DNA of 64,000 nucleotides from contig NZ_LJSD01000017.1 in assembly GCF_001303895.1 (NCBI RefSeq), positions 62,001-126,000 of the forward strand. Reading direction: 5' to 3'. Below the pieces are notes generated by a model. That model worked only from the letters and a program-made list of their open reading frames with translations, was not told the origin of the DNA and searched no databases. The position numbers and the translations under genes were made by a program. Every line of letters starts with the position of its first letter. The stretch's first letter is position 1. This document shows, piece after piece, positions 15,484 through 24,300 of the stretch. This DNA comes from Mesorhizobium sp. 1M-11 (GTDB lineage Bacteria > Pseudomonadota > Alphaproteobacteria > Rhizobiales > Rhizobiaceae).

Positions 15484-16719
15484 TTATCGTCGCGGCCCGA
15501 CCAGAAGGTCAGCAGCCGGCCTTGCGCCCTCAAGAATGAGGTCCGCCCAAATTTGGGCGAGTTCCCGCCTCCGCTCTAAATGCAGCGCGCGGTTATAGGC
15601 GCCTTCCACCTTGTCTTTCGGCACATGCGCCAACATGAGGTCTATGACGGATTTGTCGGTTCTGAATTGCTCATTCATCACGGAAGAGAAAGTCGCTCGC
15701 CATCCGTGCGGGACGTGCTTGTGGTGGTATCCAGCACGGTTGAGCAGATACCCTATTGCATTCTCGCTCATAGGCTTGTGGGCGTGCCGCGTATTTGGAA
15801 AGGCGAGCGGCCCACGCCCCGATATCGTGCGGAGCGCGTCGATGGCCTCAATGGCTTGCCTCGACAACGGCACGAGGAAGTCGCGAGCCTCGTCCTCCTT
15901 ATGTTGCAGCCGCATTTTCATCCGCTCGGCTGGAATGTGCCAAAGCTCGAGATTGGCCGGCCACTCCGACCATGGCGTTGTTGCCAGCGTGCCGGGCCGC
16001 ACGACTGTTAGTGCGAGGATGCGCAAGGCGAGCTTCGTTACTGGATGTGCGGGCTCTGCCTCCGCCTTGGCCAGCATTTCCCGCGCTTTGTCCAAGTCGA
16101 CTATGGCGGGCTGCTTGCCTTTCTTTATCGGTGCCATTGCACCCTTCACAACTGCAGCCGGGTCGTTATCGGCTCGCCCTGAAGAGACAGCGTAGACAAA
16201 GATGGCCGACATACGTTGACGAATGCGGCGAGCCGTTTCCTTCGCTCCCCTCTTTTCGATCGGTCGTAATAAGGCCAATACCTCGGCTGCGGTTATGTCT
16301 TTGATCGGAACGTTGCCAAAGGTCGGGAAGACATCGTTTTCGAGACTGTCGATCACGTCTTGCGCATGCCGGTCCGCCCATTGTGGCTGCTGCAGTTCGT
16401 ACCATTCGCGTCCGATGGCTTCGAACGTGTTTGCACTGCTTGTGACGTGAGCAAGCTTCTGAAGCTTCTTCGTGATGCCAGGGTCGCGGCCACTGCGAAG
16501 AGTAGCTTTTGCCTCGTCACGCCCCGCGCGCGCATCAGCAAGAGAAATTTGTGGATACGCACCCAGAGAAAGTAGCTTTTCCTTTCCGCCAAACTCGTAC
16601 CGGAATCGCCATAACTTGCCGCCTGCCGTGCTGACAAACAGGTGTAAACCGCCGCCATCGGTAAGCTTGTAAGGCTTATCCGCCTTCTTTGCGCCCTTGC
16701 ATTGCATGTCTGTCAACAT
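15484..16719 (-). CDS. int: P4-type tyrosine integrase
   Basis: 411 residues from the ATG at 16719 (MLTDMQCKGAKKADKPYKLT), preceded by AAGGGG. The N-terminal arm-binding (DUF4102) domain, with LTDGGGLHLFVSTAGGKLWR and LGAYPQISLADAR, is followed by a core-binding domain and a C-terminal catalytic domain: Arg in VVRPGTLATT, HGWRATF (H-x-x-R), a later His in LMLAHVPKD and the nucleophile Tyr in VEGAYNRAL. It should integrate and excise the element at the tRNA-Ser site. It sits next to the intact tRNA, with the repeat cluster between. Confidence 0.95.
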   Translation of the reverse strand: MLTDMQCKGAKKADKPYKLTDGGGLHLFVSTAGGKLWRFRYEFGGKEKLLSLGAYPQISLADARAGRDEAKATLRSGRDPGITKKLQKLAHVTSSANTFEAIGREWYELQQPQWADRHAQDVIDSLENDVFPTFGNVPIKDITAAEVLALLRPIEKRGAKETARRIRQRMSAIFVYAVSSGRADNDPAAVVKGAMAPIKKGKQPAIVDLDKAREMLAKAEAEPAHPVTKLALRILALTVVRPGTLATTPWSEWPANLELWHIPAERMKMRLQHKEDEARDFLVPLSRQAIEAIDALRTISGRGPLAFPNTRHAHKPMSENAIGYLLNRAGYHHKHVPHGWRATFSSVMNEQFRTDKSVIDLMLAHVPKDKVEGAYNRALHLERRRELAQIWADLILEGARPAADLLVGPRR

Positions 16720-16736
16720 GACGCTTTCCCCTTGAA

Positions 16737-16789
16737 ATACCCGGTCCATGGGAAAGATACCCGGTTTTATACCCGACTTCCATCGGGTA
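16737..16789. promoter_or_regulatory. ATACCC repeats upstream of int
   Basis: ATACCCGG at 16737 and 16757, ATACCCGA at 16769, then an inverted TCGGGTA at 16883-independent position 16783; the last two make a 6-6-6 inverted repeat (ACCCGA, TTCCAT-type spacer, TCGGGT). The motif also occurs near the left end at 5442 and 5454. The sites lie 18-70 bp upstream of the int start and about 100-155 bp from the core site, suitable for integrase arm binding and for int self-regulation. The rest of 16720-16890 shows nothing else. Confidence 0.5.
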
Positions 16790-16890
16790 GGCGTGGTGTG
16801 AAATGGCAACGCATGGCAATGAAATTCAGCATGAAATGCCGTTATTTCAGTGGCTTGTGGGAGTGATTGAATATGTATGGGAAAGGTCGT

Positions 16891-16904
16891 TGGCGGAGGG
16901 AGTG
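16891..16904. repeat. attR core, 14 bp, in the tRNA-Ser 3' end
   Basis: TGGCGGAGGGAGTG, identical to 5364-5377. On the minus strand it is the CCA, discriminator, 3' acceptor strand and first bases of the T arm of tRNA-Ser. Integration here regenerates an intact tRNA. Confidence 0.72.
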
Positions 16905-16980
16905 GGATTCGAACCCACGGTGACATCGCTGCCACGCCGGTTTTCAAGACCGGTGCCTTAAACCGCTCGGCCATCCCTCC
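16891..16980 (-). tRNA. tRNA-Ser (UGA anticodon)
   Basis: On the minus strand the molecule starts GGAGGGATGGCCGAGCGG at 16980, has a long variable arm typical of serine tRNA, an anticodon loop reading CTTGAAAA (anticodon TGA), the T-loop GTTCGAATC, and a 3' end TCCCTCCG followed by an encoded CCA. The 7-bp acceptor stem (GGAGGGA/TCCCTCC) is perfect. It is the attachment site of the 11.5-kb island. Reads UCA and related Ser codons. Confidence 0.96.
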
Positions 16981-17225
16981 ACTGTTCAGTGCCCAGCAAG
17001 CGATTGTCTTGCCGTGCCGAACGGGTCGAAACCGGCTTTAGCGCTTTCCGGTTCCCAGCGTCAACGGGATCGATGGTGTCATTACGATTGTCGCCGATGT
17101 TAGGATAATCAAGCGATGGCCGAAGTGCCGGCTTTCCACGATCATTCCACGCCCCTGCGCTTGACGCCACAGGTCGATGCTCGTAGGGCCAGATTCATAC
17201 CCCCTGATGAGGAGTGCTTCCATCG

Positions 17226-17912
17226 ATGGAAATCTTCACCGCAGCAGGTTTGTCGGCCCTCCTCCAGGTCATCGCCATCGATCTGGTCCTTGCCGGCGAC
17301 AACGCAATCGTCATCGGCCTTGCTGCGGCTGGACTCCCAAAGGACCAGCGCAAGAAGGCGATCCTCGTTGGTATCGCAGCCGCGACCGTTCTGCGCATCA
17401 TTTTCGCACTGATCACCCAATGGCTGCTTGCGATCGGACCGATGCTGCTCATAGCCGGTGGTCTGCTACTCCTGTGGGTGTGTTGGAAGATGTGGCGCGA
17501 GCTGCGTGTCACCCACGAGGAGGAGCACGAGGCCACCGAGGCCTTGGACGATATCGACAGCGGAAAGGCGTCATCGGGGCCTGCACGCAAGACATTTGCC
17601 CAGGCTGCCTGGCAGATCGTCATCGCCGACGTCTCGATGTCGCTGGACAATGTGCTCGCCGTCGCTGGTGCCGCGATGGAGCACCCGACGGTGCTGATCA
17701 TCGGCCTTGCGCTGTCGATTGCCCTGATGGGCTTTGCCGCGTCCTTTGTCGCTCGGCTGCTGCACCGCTACCGCTGGATCGCCTACATCGGCTTGCTCAT
17801 CATCCTCTACGTCGCGCTGAAGATGTTGCTCGACGGTGCGGTCGAGCAGTTCCCCGAACAATTCCAGTTCCTGACGCCATGGTTCGGCAAGGAAGCCGGT
17901 GCAGCGCATTGA
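17226..17912 (+). CDS. TerC-family (YjbE-like) membrane protein
   Basis: About 228 residues with seven predicted membrane segments. The duplicated family motif is present: DLVLAGDNAIVIGLA near residue 18 and DVSMSLDNVLAVAGA near 130; the Asp residues of both lie in the membrane and define the family. Related proteins are implicated in manganese or other metal export and in membrane protein folding; substrate here is unknown. A loop rich in Glu and Asp (EEEHEATEALDDID) separates the halves. The ATG at 17226 follows GAGGAG by 11 bp; a GTG at 17214 is less likely. Single gene; 245 bp between it and tRNA-Ser contain no gene. Confidence 0.88.
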   Translation: MEIFTAAGLSALLQVIAIDLVLAGDNAIVIGLAAAGLPKDQRKKAILVGIAAATVLRIIFALITQWLLAIGPMLLIAGGLLLLWVCWKMWRELRVTHEEEHEATEALDDIDSGKASSGPARKTFAQAAWQIVIADVSMSLDNVLAVAGAAMEHPTVLIIGLALSIALMGFAASFVARLLHRYRWIAYIGLLIILYVALKMLLDGAVEQFPEQFQFLTPWFGKEAGAAH

Positions 17913-18059
17913 GAGGGCTGCACCCTGCGGTTTGCTTGACTTTGGAACTGTGCTATTGCGCCGCTGAATTGAGCGCTGCTTAAAGCGCACCAACTGAAAA
18001 CCAGAGATTTCCGGGCCGGCCCTTCAAGGGTTCCGGCCCGCGTCCATTGGAACGCCACG

Positions 18060-19376
18060 ATGACCGCAGCGCCACGTATCAGCTTTGTCAGCCTCGGATG
18101 CCCGAAAGCACTTGTCGATTCCGAGCGCATCCTGACGCGGCTGCGCGCGGAGGGTTATGAAATATCCCGCAAGCACGACGGCGCAGACCTTGTCGTGGTC
18201 AACACATGCGGCTTTCTCGATTCCGCGCGCGATGAGTCCCTGAATGCCATCGGCACGGCCTTGAAGGAGAACGGCAAGGTCATCGTCACCGGCTGCATGG
18301 GCGCAACGCCTGAGCTGATCCGCGAGAAACATCCGAATGTTTTCGCAATCACCGGTCCCCAGGCCTATGAAAGCGTGATGGAGGCCGTGCATGAGGCTGC
18401 ACCGCCGGCCCATGATCCGTTCACCGATCTGGTGCCGCCGCAGGGCGTCAAGCTGACCCCACGCCACTATGCGTATCTCAAGATTTCAGAGGGTTGCAAC
18501 AACCGTTGCACCTTCTGCATCATCCCTGCCCTGCGCGGCGACCTTGTCTCGCGGCCGGCCGGGGACGTGCTGCGCGAGGCGGAAAAACTCGCCGCCGCCG
18601 GCGTCAAGGAGTTGCTGGTGATCTCGCAGGACACCAGCGCCTATGGCGTCGACATCAAATACGCAAGCAGCCCATGGAAAGATCGTGAAATTCGCGCCAA
18701 GTTCCTCGACCTGTCGCAGGAACTCGGCGAGCTCGGCATCTGGGTACGCATGCACTACGTCTACCCCTACCCGCATGTCGCGGATGTCATCCCGCTGATG
18801 GCTGAAGGCAAGATCCTGCCTTATCTCGACATTCCCTTCCAGCATGCCTCGCCGCAGGTCCTGAAGAACATGCGCCGTCCCGCCCATGGCGAGAAGACGC
18901 TGGAGCGCATCCGTTCGTGGCGAGACGCCTGCCCCGATCTCGCCATCCGCTCGACCTTCATCGTCGGCTTTCCCGGGGAGACGGAAGACGATTTCGAAAT
19001 GCTGCTCGACTGGCTGGATGAAGCAAAGATCGATCGCGCGGGCTGCTTCAAATATGAACCGGTGAAGGGTGCACGTTCCAATGAGCTCGGCCTCGAGCAG
19101 GTTCCGGACGAAGTCAAGGAAGCGCGCTGGCACCGCTTCATGCAGCGCCAGCAGAAGATCTCCGCTGCGCAACTGCAGAAGAAGGTCGGCAGGCGCCTGC
19201 CTGTCATCATCGACGAAGCGAATGGCACCGTCGCCAAGGGGCGCACGAAATACGATGCGCCCGAGATCGACGGCTCGGTGCATATCCAGTCGCGCCGGCC
19301 GCTGCGTGTCGGCGATATCGTGACCGTCAAGATCGACAGGGCTGATGCCTACGATCTGCACGGCATGGCTGTCTGA
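18060..19376 (+). CDS. rimO: Ribosomal protein uS12 methylthiotransferase
   Basis: 438 residues of a radical-SAM methylthiotransferase. The N-terminal UPF0004 domain has three cluster-binding cysteines ([29 protein letters not shown]). The radical-SAM motif is [14 protein letters not shown] near 142-155, giving the CxxxCxxC site. A C-terminal TRAM-like beta domain (about 370-438) ends the protein. The length and SxRG-free S12-type features fit RimO rather than MiaB. It methylthiolates Asp of S12. It stands alone, followed by a strong terminator. Confidence 0.94.
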   Translation: MTAAPRISFVSLGCPKALVDSERILTRLRAEGYEISRKHDGADLVVVNTCGFLDSARDESLNAIGTALKENGKVIVTGCMGATPELIREKHPNVFAITGPQAYESVMEAVHEAAPPAHDPFTDLVPPQGVKLTPRHYAYLKISEGCNNRCTFCIIPALRGDLVSRPAGDVLREAEKLAAAGVKELLVISQDTSAYGVDIKYASSPWKDREIRAKFLDLSQELGELGIWVRMHYVYPYPHVADVIPLMAEGKILPYLDIPFQHASPQVLKNMRRPAHGEKTLERIRSWRDACPDLAIRSTFIVGFPGETEDDFEMLLDWLDEAKIDRAGCFKYEPVKGARSNELGLEQVPDEVKEARWHRFMQRQQKISAAQLQKKVGRRLPVIIDEANGTVAKGRTKYDAPEIDGSVHIQSRRPLRVGDIVTVKIDRADAYDLHGMAV

Positions 19377-19412
19377 TTTTTCGACCGCCGAGCACAGCAC
19401 AGCTGAATCAAA

Positions 19413-19437
19413 AAAGGGCGCCGAGAGGCGCCCTTTT
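19413..19437 (+). terminator. Bidirectional intrinsic terminator
   Basis: AAAAGGGCGCC, GAGA loop, GGCGCCCTTTT: an 11-bp stem with A/T runs on both sides. It separates convergent rimO and the BMP transporter operon. Confidence 0.92.
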
Positions 19438-19454
19438 CATTCCGTCCCGCCTGC

Positions 19455-20522
19455 TTACTGCGGCAGCTTGTCGTCCACGCCCTTGACGTAGAAATTCATG
19501 CCGAGCAGCGTCTTGTCGTCGGCTACCTCACCGTCCTTCAGCCACGCCGAGCCGTCCTGCTTGGCGACCGGACCCGTGAAGGGATTCCAGCCGTCGGCGA
19601 TCTTCTTCTGAGTGGCTTCCGCCATCGCCTTCACGTCATCCGGCAGGTTGGTGTAGGGTGCCATGAAGACCGCGCCGGCCTTGATGCCCTCCCAGCGGTC
19701 TTCCGGCTTCCAGGAGCCGTCCAGGACCTTCTCGACACGCTCGATATAATAAGGGCCCCAATCGTCCACGATCGCGGTGTATTGCGACTTCGGCGCGAAC
19801 TTGATCATGTCCGAAGCCTGGCCAAAGCCATGCAGGCCGCGTTCTTGAGCAACCTGCAGCGGCGCGGTGGAATCGGTGTGCTGCACGATGATGTCGGCGC
19901 CCTGATCGAACAGCGCCTTGGCGGCGTCGGCTTCTTTGCCCGGATCGAACCAGGAATTCACCCAGACGATCTTGGCCTTGAAGTTCGGGTTGATCGACTG
20001 CGCGCCCAGCATGAAGGAATTGATGCCCATCACCACTTCCGGGATCGGGAAGGAGACGATGTAGCCGGCAACCCCACTCTTGGACTGCTTGGCTGCGATC
20101 TGGCCGAGGATGTAGCGACCTTCGTAGAAGCGGGCATTGTAGATGCCGAGGTTCGGCGCGGTCTTGTAGCCGGTGGCGTGCTCGAACTTGATGTCGGGAA
20201 ACTTGTTGGCGACCTTCACTTCGGCGTCCATGAAGCCGAACGAGGTGCCGAAGATGAGCTTGCAGCCCTGACGCGCCAGACGTTCGAAAGCGCGTTCGGC
20301 ATCCGGGCCTTCGGCGACGTTTTCGAGGTAAGCGGTCTCGACCTTGTCTCCCAGCTTCTTTTCGACCGCGAGGCGGCCCTGGTCGTGCTGGTAGGAATAG
20401 CCGAAGTCGCCGATCGGGCCGACATAGACCCAGCAGACCTTCAGTTTCTCAGCGGCTTCGGCGGAGACGGCAACGGACATCGCCGCCGCCGAAGTCATCA
20501 GGGCAATCAGTAATTTTTTCAT
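19455..20522 (-). CDS. BMP-family substrate-binding protein of an ABC importer
   Basis: 355 residues with a classic signal peptide (MKKLLIALMTSAAAMSVAVS, cleavage probably after AEA). The mature part has the BMP/Med fold: KVCWVYVGPIGDFGYSYQHD, YLENVAEGPDAERAFERLAR, GCKLIFGTSFGFMDA. The family binds nucleosides or related small molecules, including riboflavin or purines in studied members. It ends the operon ATPase-permease-permease-binding protein. SD GAGGTAAC lies 5 bp before the ATG. The ligand cannot be told from the sequence. Confidence 0.9.
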   Translation of the reverse strand: MKKLLIALMTSAAAMSVAVSAEAAEKLKVCWVYVGPIGDFGYSYQHDQGRLAVEKKLGDKVETAYLENVAEGPDAERAFERLARQGCKLIFGTSFGFMDAEVKVANKFPDIKFEHATGYKTAPNLGIYNARFYEGRYILGQIAAKQSKSGVAGYIVSFPIPEVVMGINSFMLGAQSINPNFKAKIVWVNSWFDPGKEADAAKALFDQGADIIVQHTDSTAPLQVAQERGLHGFGQASDMIKFAPKSQYTAIVDDWGPYYIERVEKVLDGSWKPEDRWEGIKAGAVFMAPYTNLPDDVKAMAEATQKKIADGWNPFTGPVAKQDGSAWLKDGEVADDKTLLGMNFYVKGVDDKLPQ

Positions 20523-20572
20523 GATGTTACCTCTCTGGATTAACCTTGCTATGCTTCTGTTTTTTCAGGTTG

Positions 20573-21493
20573 TCAACGATCCGGAACAAAGGCCTGTCCA
20601 AGTGATGCCGGCGTGTTCATCATGGTCAGTCGCTTGTTGCGCGAGATGATGACCAGGACCACGATCGTGGCGAGGTATGGCAGCGACGACAGGAACTGCG
20701 AGGGGACCGGAATGCCGAAGGCTTGCGCATGCAGCTGGCCAATCCAGACGGCGCCGAAGATATAGGCGCCGGCGAGGACTCGCAGTGGCCGCCAGGACGA
20801 GAACACCACCAGCGCCAGCGCAATCCAGCCGCGTCCCGCTGTCATGTTCTCCACCCATTGTGGCGTGTAAACCAGCGAGAGATGACCGCCGGCAAGGCCG
20901 GCGCATGCGCCGCCGAACATGACCGCGAGGTAGCGGTATTTGATGACCTGGATGCCTAGCGCGTGCGCCGAGGTGTGGCTGTCGCCGATCGAGCGCAAGG
21001 TGAGCCCCGTGCGGGTCTTGAACAGGAACCACGACACCCCGAACACCAGTGCAATCGAAATGTAGAAGATCGGGTCCTGGCCGAACAGCAATTTGCCGAC
21101 CACCGGCAGATCCGTCAGCACGGGAATGTAGAGGTTGGGCAGGCGCTCGCCCGGCAGGCCGACAAAGCCGGTGCCCATCATGCCGGAAAGGCCGAGGCCG
21201 AGCAGCGTCAGCGACAGTCCTGTGGCGACCTGATTGGTCGCGAGTGACAGGGTCATCACGGCAAACAACAGCGAAAACAGTGCGCCGACGACGATAGCGG
21301 CGACGAGGCCGATCCAGGGCGAACCGGTCAGGAAACCGGCTCCGAAGCCGGCGACCGCGCCCATCACCATCATACCCTCGACACCGAGGTTCAGAACGCC
21401 GGAGCGTTCGACCACCAGTTCGCCGATAGCGGCAATCAGGAGCGGCGTGGCAGCTGTGGCGATGGTCAGGAGAATGCTGACGGTCATATCCAT
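20573..21493 (-). CDS. BMP-type ABC transporter permease B
   Basis: 306 residues, eight to nine hydrophobic segments, with the permease pattern GELVVERSGVLNLGVEGMMV near the start, GSPWIGLVAAIVVG, then LGIQVIKYRYLAVMFGGACA. It belongs to the BPD_transp_2 family (NupC/YufQ-like). It pairs with the larger permease encoded directly upstream; the two are separated by a single base. The substrate is probably a nucleoside or related compound, as for other BMP systems. Confidence 0.9.
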   Translation of the reverse strand: MDMTVSILLTIATAATPLLIAAIGELVVERSGVLNLGVEGMMVMGAVAGFGAGFLTGSPWIGLVAAIVVGALFSLLFAVMTLSLATNQVATGLSLTLLGLGLSGMMGTGFVGLPGERLPNLYIPVLTDLPVVGKLLFGQDPIFYISIALVFGVSWFLFKTRTGLTLRSIGDSHTSAHALGIQVIKYRYLAVMFGGACAGLAGGHLSLVYTPQWVENMTAGRGWIALALVVFSSWRPLRVLAGAYIFGAVWIGQLHAQAFGIPVPSQFLSSLPYLATIVVLVIISRNKRLTMMNTPASLGQAFVPDR

Positions 21494-21494
21494 G

Positions 21495-22610
21495 TCAGTT
21501 AGCCTCTTCCAGCTTCGGTGAAGCGTCGAGCTTGGGCGCCGGTGCCAGGCCGACGAGCCGGATGCGATAGTGGATCAGCGTGTCGCAACCCAGGACGAAG
21601 AACAGCAGCATGCCCTGGAAGACGCGCGCCACCTTGTCGGAGATGCCGAGCACGCTCTGGGCGGCTTCGCCGCCGAGATAGGTCAGGCCGAGCACCAGGC
21701 CGGCGGCGACGATGCCGAGCGGGTTGAGGCGGCCAAGGAAGGCGACGATGATGGCGGTGAAGCCGTAGCCGGGCGAGATCGAGGGCTGCAACTGGCCGAT
21801 CGCGCCGGAAACTTCCGAGATTCCGGCGAGGCCTGCGAGCGCCCCCGACAGCATGAAGGCAAAGAACACCATACGGTTGAAGCTGAAGCCGGCGAAGCGC
21901 CCTGCCCGCGGGCTCGATCCCAGCACACGGATCTCGAAACCCTTCAGCATACGGCTCATCAGGATCCAGACCAGCACAGCGGCTACCAGCGCGAAGACAA
22001 AGCCCAGATTGGCGCGGCCCGACATCGGCATCAGTTCCGGCAGCACGGCGGACGGGTTGAACTGCACTGTCTGCGGGAAGTTGAAGCCCTTGGGGTCGCG
22101 CCAGGGTCCGCGCACCAGCCAGTCGAGGAAAAGCTGCGCGACATAGACCAGCATCAGGCTGGTCAGAATTTCGTTGGTGTTGAAGCGTGTCTTCAGGAAA
22201 GCCGGGATCGCGGCATAGACAGCACCGCCCACCATGCCCATCAGGAGCATGAGCGGCAGCACGAATGGGCCCTGCATTTCCGGATAGAGCACCGGTACGA
22301 CCGAACCGACGATCGCACCGAAGACGAATTGACCCTCGGCGCCGATATTCCAGATGTTGGAACGGAAGCAGACCGACAAGCCGACGGCGATCAGGATCAG
22401 CGGGGCCGCCTTGATCGCCAGCTCATGCAGTTGCCACACTTCGGTAATCGGCGAAATAAAGTAGGTATAGAAGGCCGTCAGCGGATTGATGCCAAGCAGC
22501 GCGAACAGGATCGCGCCGGCGACCACGGTCAGCGCGAAGGCGATGAACGGCGATAGCGCCGAAAACAGCATGGAGCGTTGCGGGCGCTTGACGAGTTCCA
22601 GGCGCATCAC
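21495..22610 (-). CDS. BMP-type ABC transporter permease A
   Basis: 371 residues, multiple membrane segments, BPD_transp_2 family (NupB/YufP-like): CFRSNIWNIGAEGQFVFGAI, RTNTNEILTSLMLVYVAQL-like stretch (FNTNEILTSLMLVYVAQLF), and a C-terminal GYGFTAIIVAFLGRLNPLGI. Its ATG overlaps the end of the ATPase gene by 4 bp. Together the two permeases form the heterodimeric channel. Confidence 0.9.
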   Translation of the reverse strand: MMRLELVKRPQRSMLFSALSPFIAFALTVVAGAILFALLGINPLTAFYTYFISPITEVWQLHELAIKAAPLILIAVGLSVCFRSNIWNIGAEGQFVFGAIVGSVVPVLYPEMQGPFVLPLMLLMGMVGGAVYAAIPAFLKTRFNTNEILTSLMLVYVAQLFLDWLVRGPWRDPKGFNFPQTVQFNPSAVLPELMPMSGRANLGFVFALVAAVLVWILMSRMLKGFEIRVLGSSPRAGRFAGFSFNRMVFFAFMLSGALAGLAGISEVSGAIGQLQPSISPGYGFTAIIVAFLGRLNPLGIVAAGLVLGLTYLGGEAAQSVLGISDKVARVFQGMLLFFVLGCDTLIHYRIRLVGLAPAPKLDASPKLEEAN

Positions 22611-24181
22611 GCGGTCTCCAGCTTTTGGTAGACGTGTCCGGGTGCCGCGCCCCCCATCAACAGGCCGATCCTTTCAAACGTCGCTTCCGCGATCGGGATA
22701 GGCTTGGACAGTTCGCCATTGTGCATGACGGCGATGGCATCGGAGATCTCGAACAGTTCGTCGAGGTCCTGGCTGATGACCAGCACGGCCGAGCCGCCAC
22801 GCGCCAATTCGATCAACGCCTGGCGGATGTGCGCCGAGGCGCCTGCATCGACCCCCCAAGTCGGCTGATTGACGATCATGACCGTCGGCTGGCGGTCGAG
22901 TTCCCGGCCGACGATGAATTTTTGCAGGTTGCCGCCCGAAAGCGCCGCAGCCTCCGGATCCGGCGCGCTCTTACGCACATCCATGATCCTGACGATGCGC
23001 TGGGCCGCCTCATAGACGGCGCCACTCTTGACCATGCCGCCCGAGCCGACGAAAGCCTTGCCGTCGGTGGCGTAGCGCGAAAGCAGCAGGTTCTCGGAAA
23101 GCTTCATGCGTGGCGCCGCACCATGCCCCAGCCGCTCTTCCGGTACAAACGCAGCACCCAACAGACGGCGGCCGGTGATGTCCAGCTTGCCGGCGTCCTT
23201 GCCACGAATGCGGACCGCGTCGGCGCTGGTTTGCTGCACTTCGCCGGACAGCGCTTCGAACAATTCGCCCTGGCCGTTGCCGGCAACGCCTGCGATGCCA
23301 AGGATCTCGCCTGCCTTCACGGAAAGCCAGATGTTCTTGAGCGGCATCGAGAATGGGCCAGCCGGCTTGCGGCTCAGCCCGCAGACGCTGAGCAATTCCT
23401 GCGCGCCGTCGAGCGTGATCGGCGTCCGTTCGGCGGATTTCACCTCGTTGCCCACCATCATGCGGGCCAGCGACGCCGCCGTTTCCTCGCGCGGATTGCA
23501 GTGGCCGACGACCTTGCCGTGGCGCAGGACCGTTGCACGGTCACAGAGGCGTTTCACCTCTTCAAGACGGTGCGAGATATAGAGGATCGACTTGCCTTCG
23601 GCGCGCAGGCGCTCCAGCGTTTCGAACAGCTTGTCGGCTTCCTGCGGCGTGAGCACTGAAGTCGGCTCGTCGAGGATGATCAGTTGCGGCGCCTGAAGCA
23701 GGCAACGGATGATCTCGATGCGCTGGCGTTCTCCGACCGAAAGGTCGCCGACAAGCGAGTCGGGATCGAGCGGCAGGCCGTAGGAATAGGAGAGCGCCCT
23801 CGCCTTTGCCGCGATCGAGCCGATCGGCGCGCCGTCATCCAGCGAAAGAGCGATATTCTCGGCTGCAGTCAACGCCTCGAACAATGAAAAATGCTGGAAA
23901 ACCATACCGATGCCGAGCTTTTTTGCCACGCTCGGGCTGGTCATCCTGACCGGCTGGCCGTCCCAACGGATTTCGCCGGAATGCGGCTCCAACGAACCGA
24001 ACAGCATCTTCACCAGCGTCGACTTGCCGGCGCCATTTTCGCCGAGAAGCGCGTGGATCTCGCCTTTTTCGATGGTGAGGTCGATATGGTCGCACGCCGT
24101 CAGCGTGCCGAATACCTTCGTCAGTCCGCGAACCTCGAGCAGGCTCGCGGCGGCTTCTTGTGCACTCACAGTGCCTCCCAT
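22607..24181 (-). CDS. BMP-type ABC transporter ATP-binding protein (two nucleotide-binding domains)
   Basis: 524 residues with two ABC domains. First: Walker A GENGAGKST (about 50-58), signature LSVGERQRIEI, Walker B LIILDEPTSVL. Second half: the Walker A is degenerate (AGVAGNGQGEL), signature LSGGNLQKFIVGREL, Walker B MIVNQPTWGVD, as usual in sugar/nucleoside importers with a second non-catalytic site. First gene of the four-gene operon; 120 bp to the next upstream gene presumably contain its promoter. Energises import of the unknown BMP ligand. Confidence 0.93.
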   Translation of the reverse strand: MGGTVSAQEAAASLLEVRGLTKVFGTLTACDHIDLTIEKGEIHALLGENGAGKSTLVKMLFGSLEPHSGEIRWDGQPVRMTSPSVAKKLGIGMVFQHFSLFEALTAAENIALSLDDGAPIGSIAAKARALSYSYGLPLDPDSLVGDLSVGERQRIEIIRCLLQAPQLIILDEPTSVLTPQEADKLFETLERLRAEGKSILYISHRLEEVKRLCDRATVLRHGKVVGHCNPREETAASLARMMVGNEVKSAERTPITLDGAQELLSVCGLSRKPAGPFSMPLKNIWLSVKAGEILGIAGVAGNGQGELFEALSGEVQQTSADAVRIRGKDAGKLDITGRRLLGAAFVPEERLGHGAAPRMKLSENLLLSRYATDGKAFVGSGGMVKSGAVYEAAQRIVRIMDVRKSAPDPEAAALSGGNLQKFIVGRELDRQPTVMIVNQPTWGVDAGASAHIRQALIELARGGSAVLVISQDLDELFEISDAIAVMHNGELSKPIPIAEATFERIGLLMGGAAPGHVYQKLETA

Positions 24182-24300
24182 TCGGTTTTCCCGAATATGT
24201 TCTTTGTTCCCGCAATCATCGTAGGCAGCAGCGGCTCAACTCCGATAGCAGCACGCAAATTGAAAGAGCTTCAAGAATTTCAGCAAAGCGCCGTGAATGC

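Larger units (their letters stand above)
5364..16904. mobile_element. Candidate capsid-forming phage-inducible chromosomal island (cf-PICI) in tRNA-Ser
   Basis: An 11.5-kb element bounded by 14-bp direct repeats, one being the 3' end of tRNA-Ser(UGA). The integrase lies beside the intact tRNA, as is usual for P4-type integrases. Reading leftwards, the content is int, RepA-like ATPase, HNH, terminase large subunit, three small genes, major capsid, head-tail connector, prohead protease, portal, small protein, head-tail adaptor, two unknowns, alpA. No tail, tape-measure, fibre, lysin or holin gene is present. A defective HK97-like prophage would be expected to show broken genes; here every module gene is open and tightly overlapped. 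This content matches the described cf-PICIs, which build their own capsids and borrow tails from helper phages. The cf-PICI assignment is inference. Confidence 0.75.

Noticed and set aside
16720..16974. Upstream extension of the integrase through tRNA-Ser
   Set aside because: It translates the tRNA and its flank (PWVRIPLPPP-type text); the ATG at 16719 with a ribosome site begins the conserved domain.
21570..22556. Plus-strand frame opposite the permease genes
   Set aside because: Composition is artefactual (His/Arg/Gln-rich), opposite a membrane protein.
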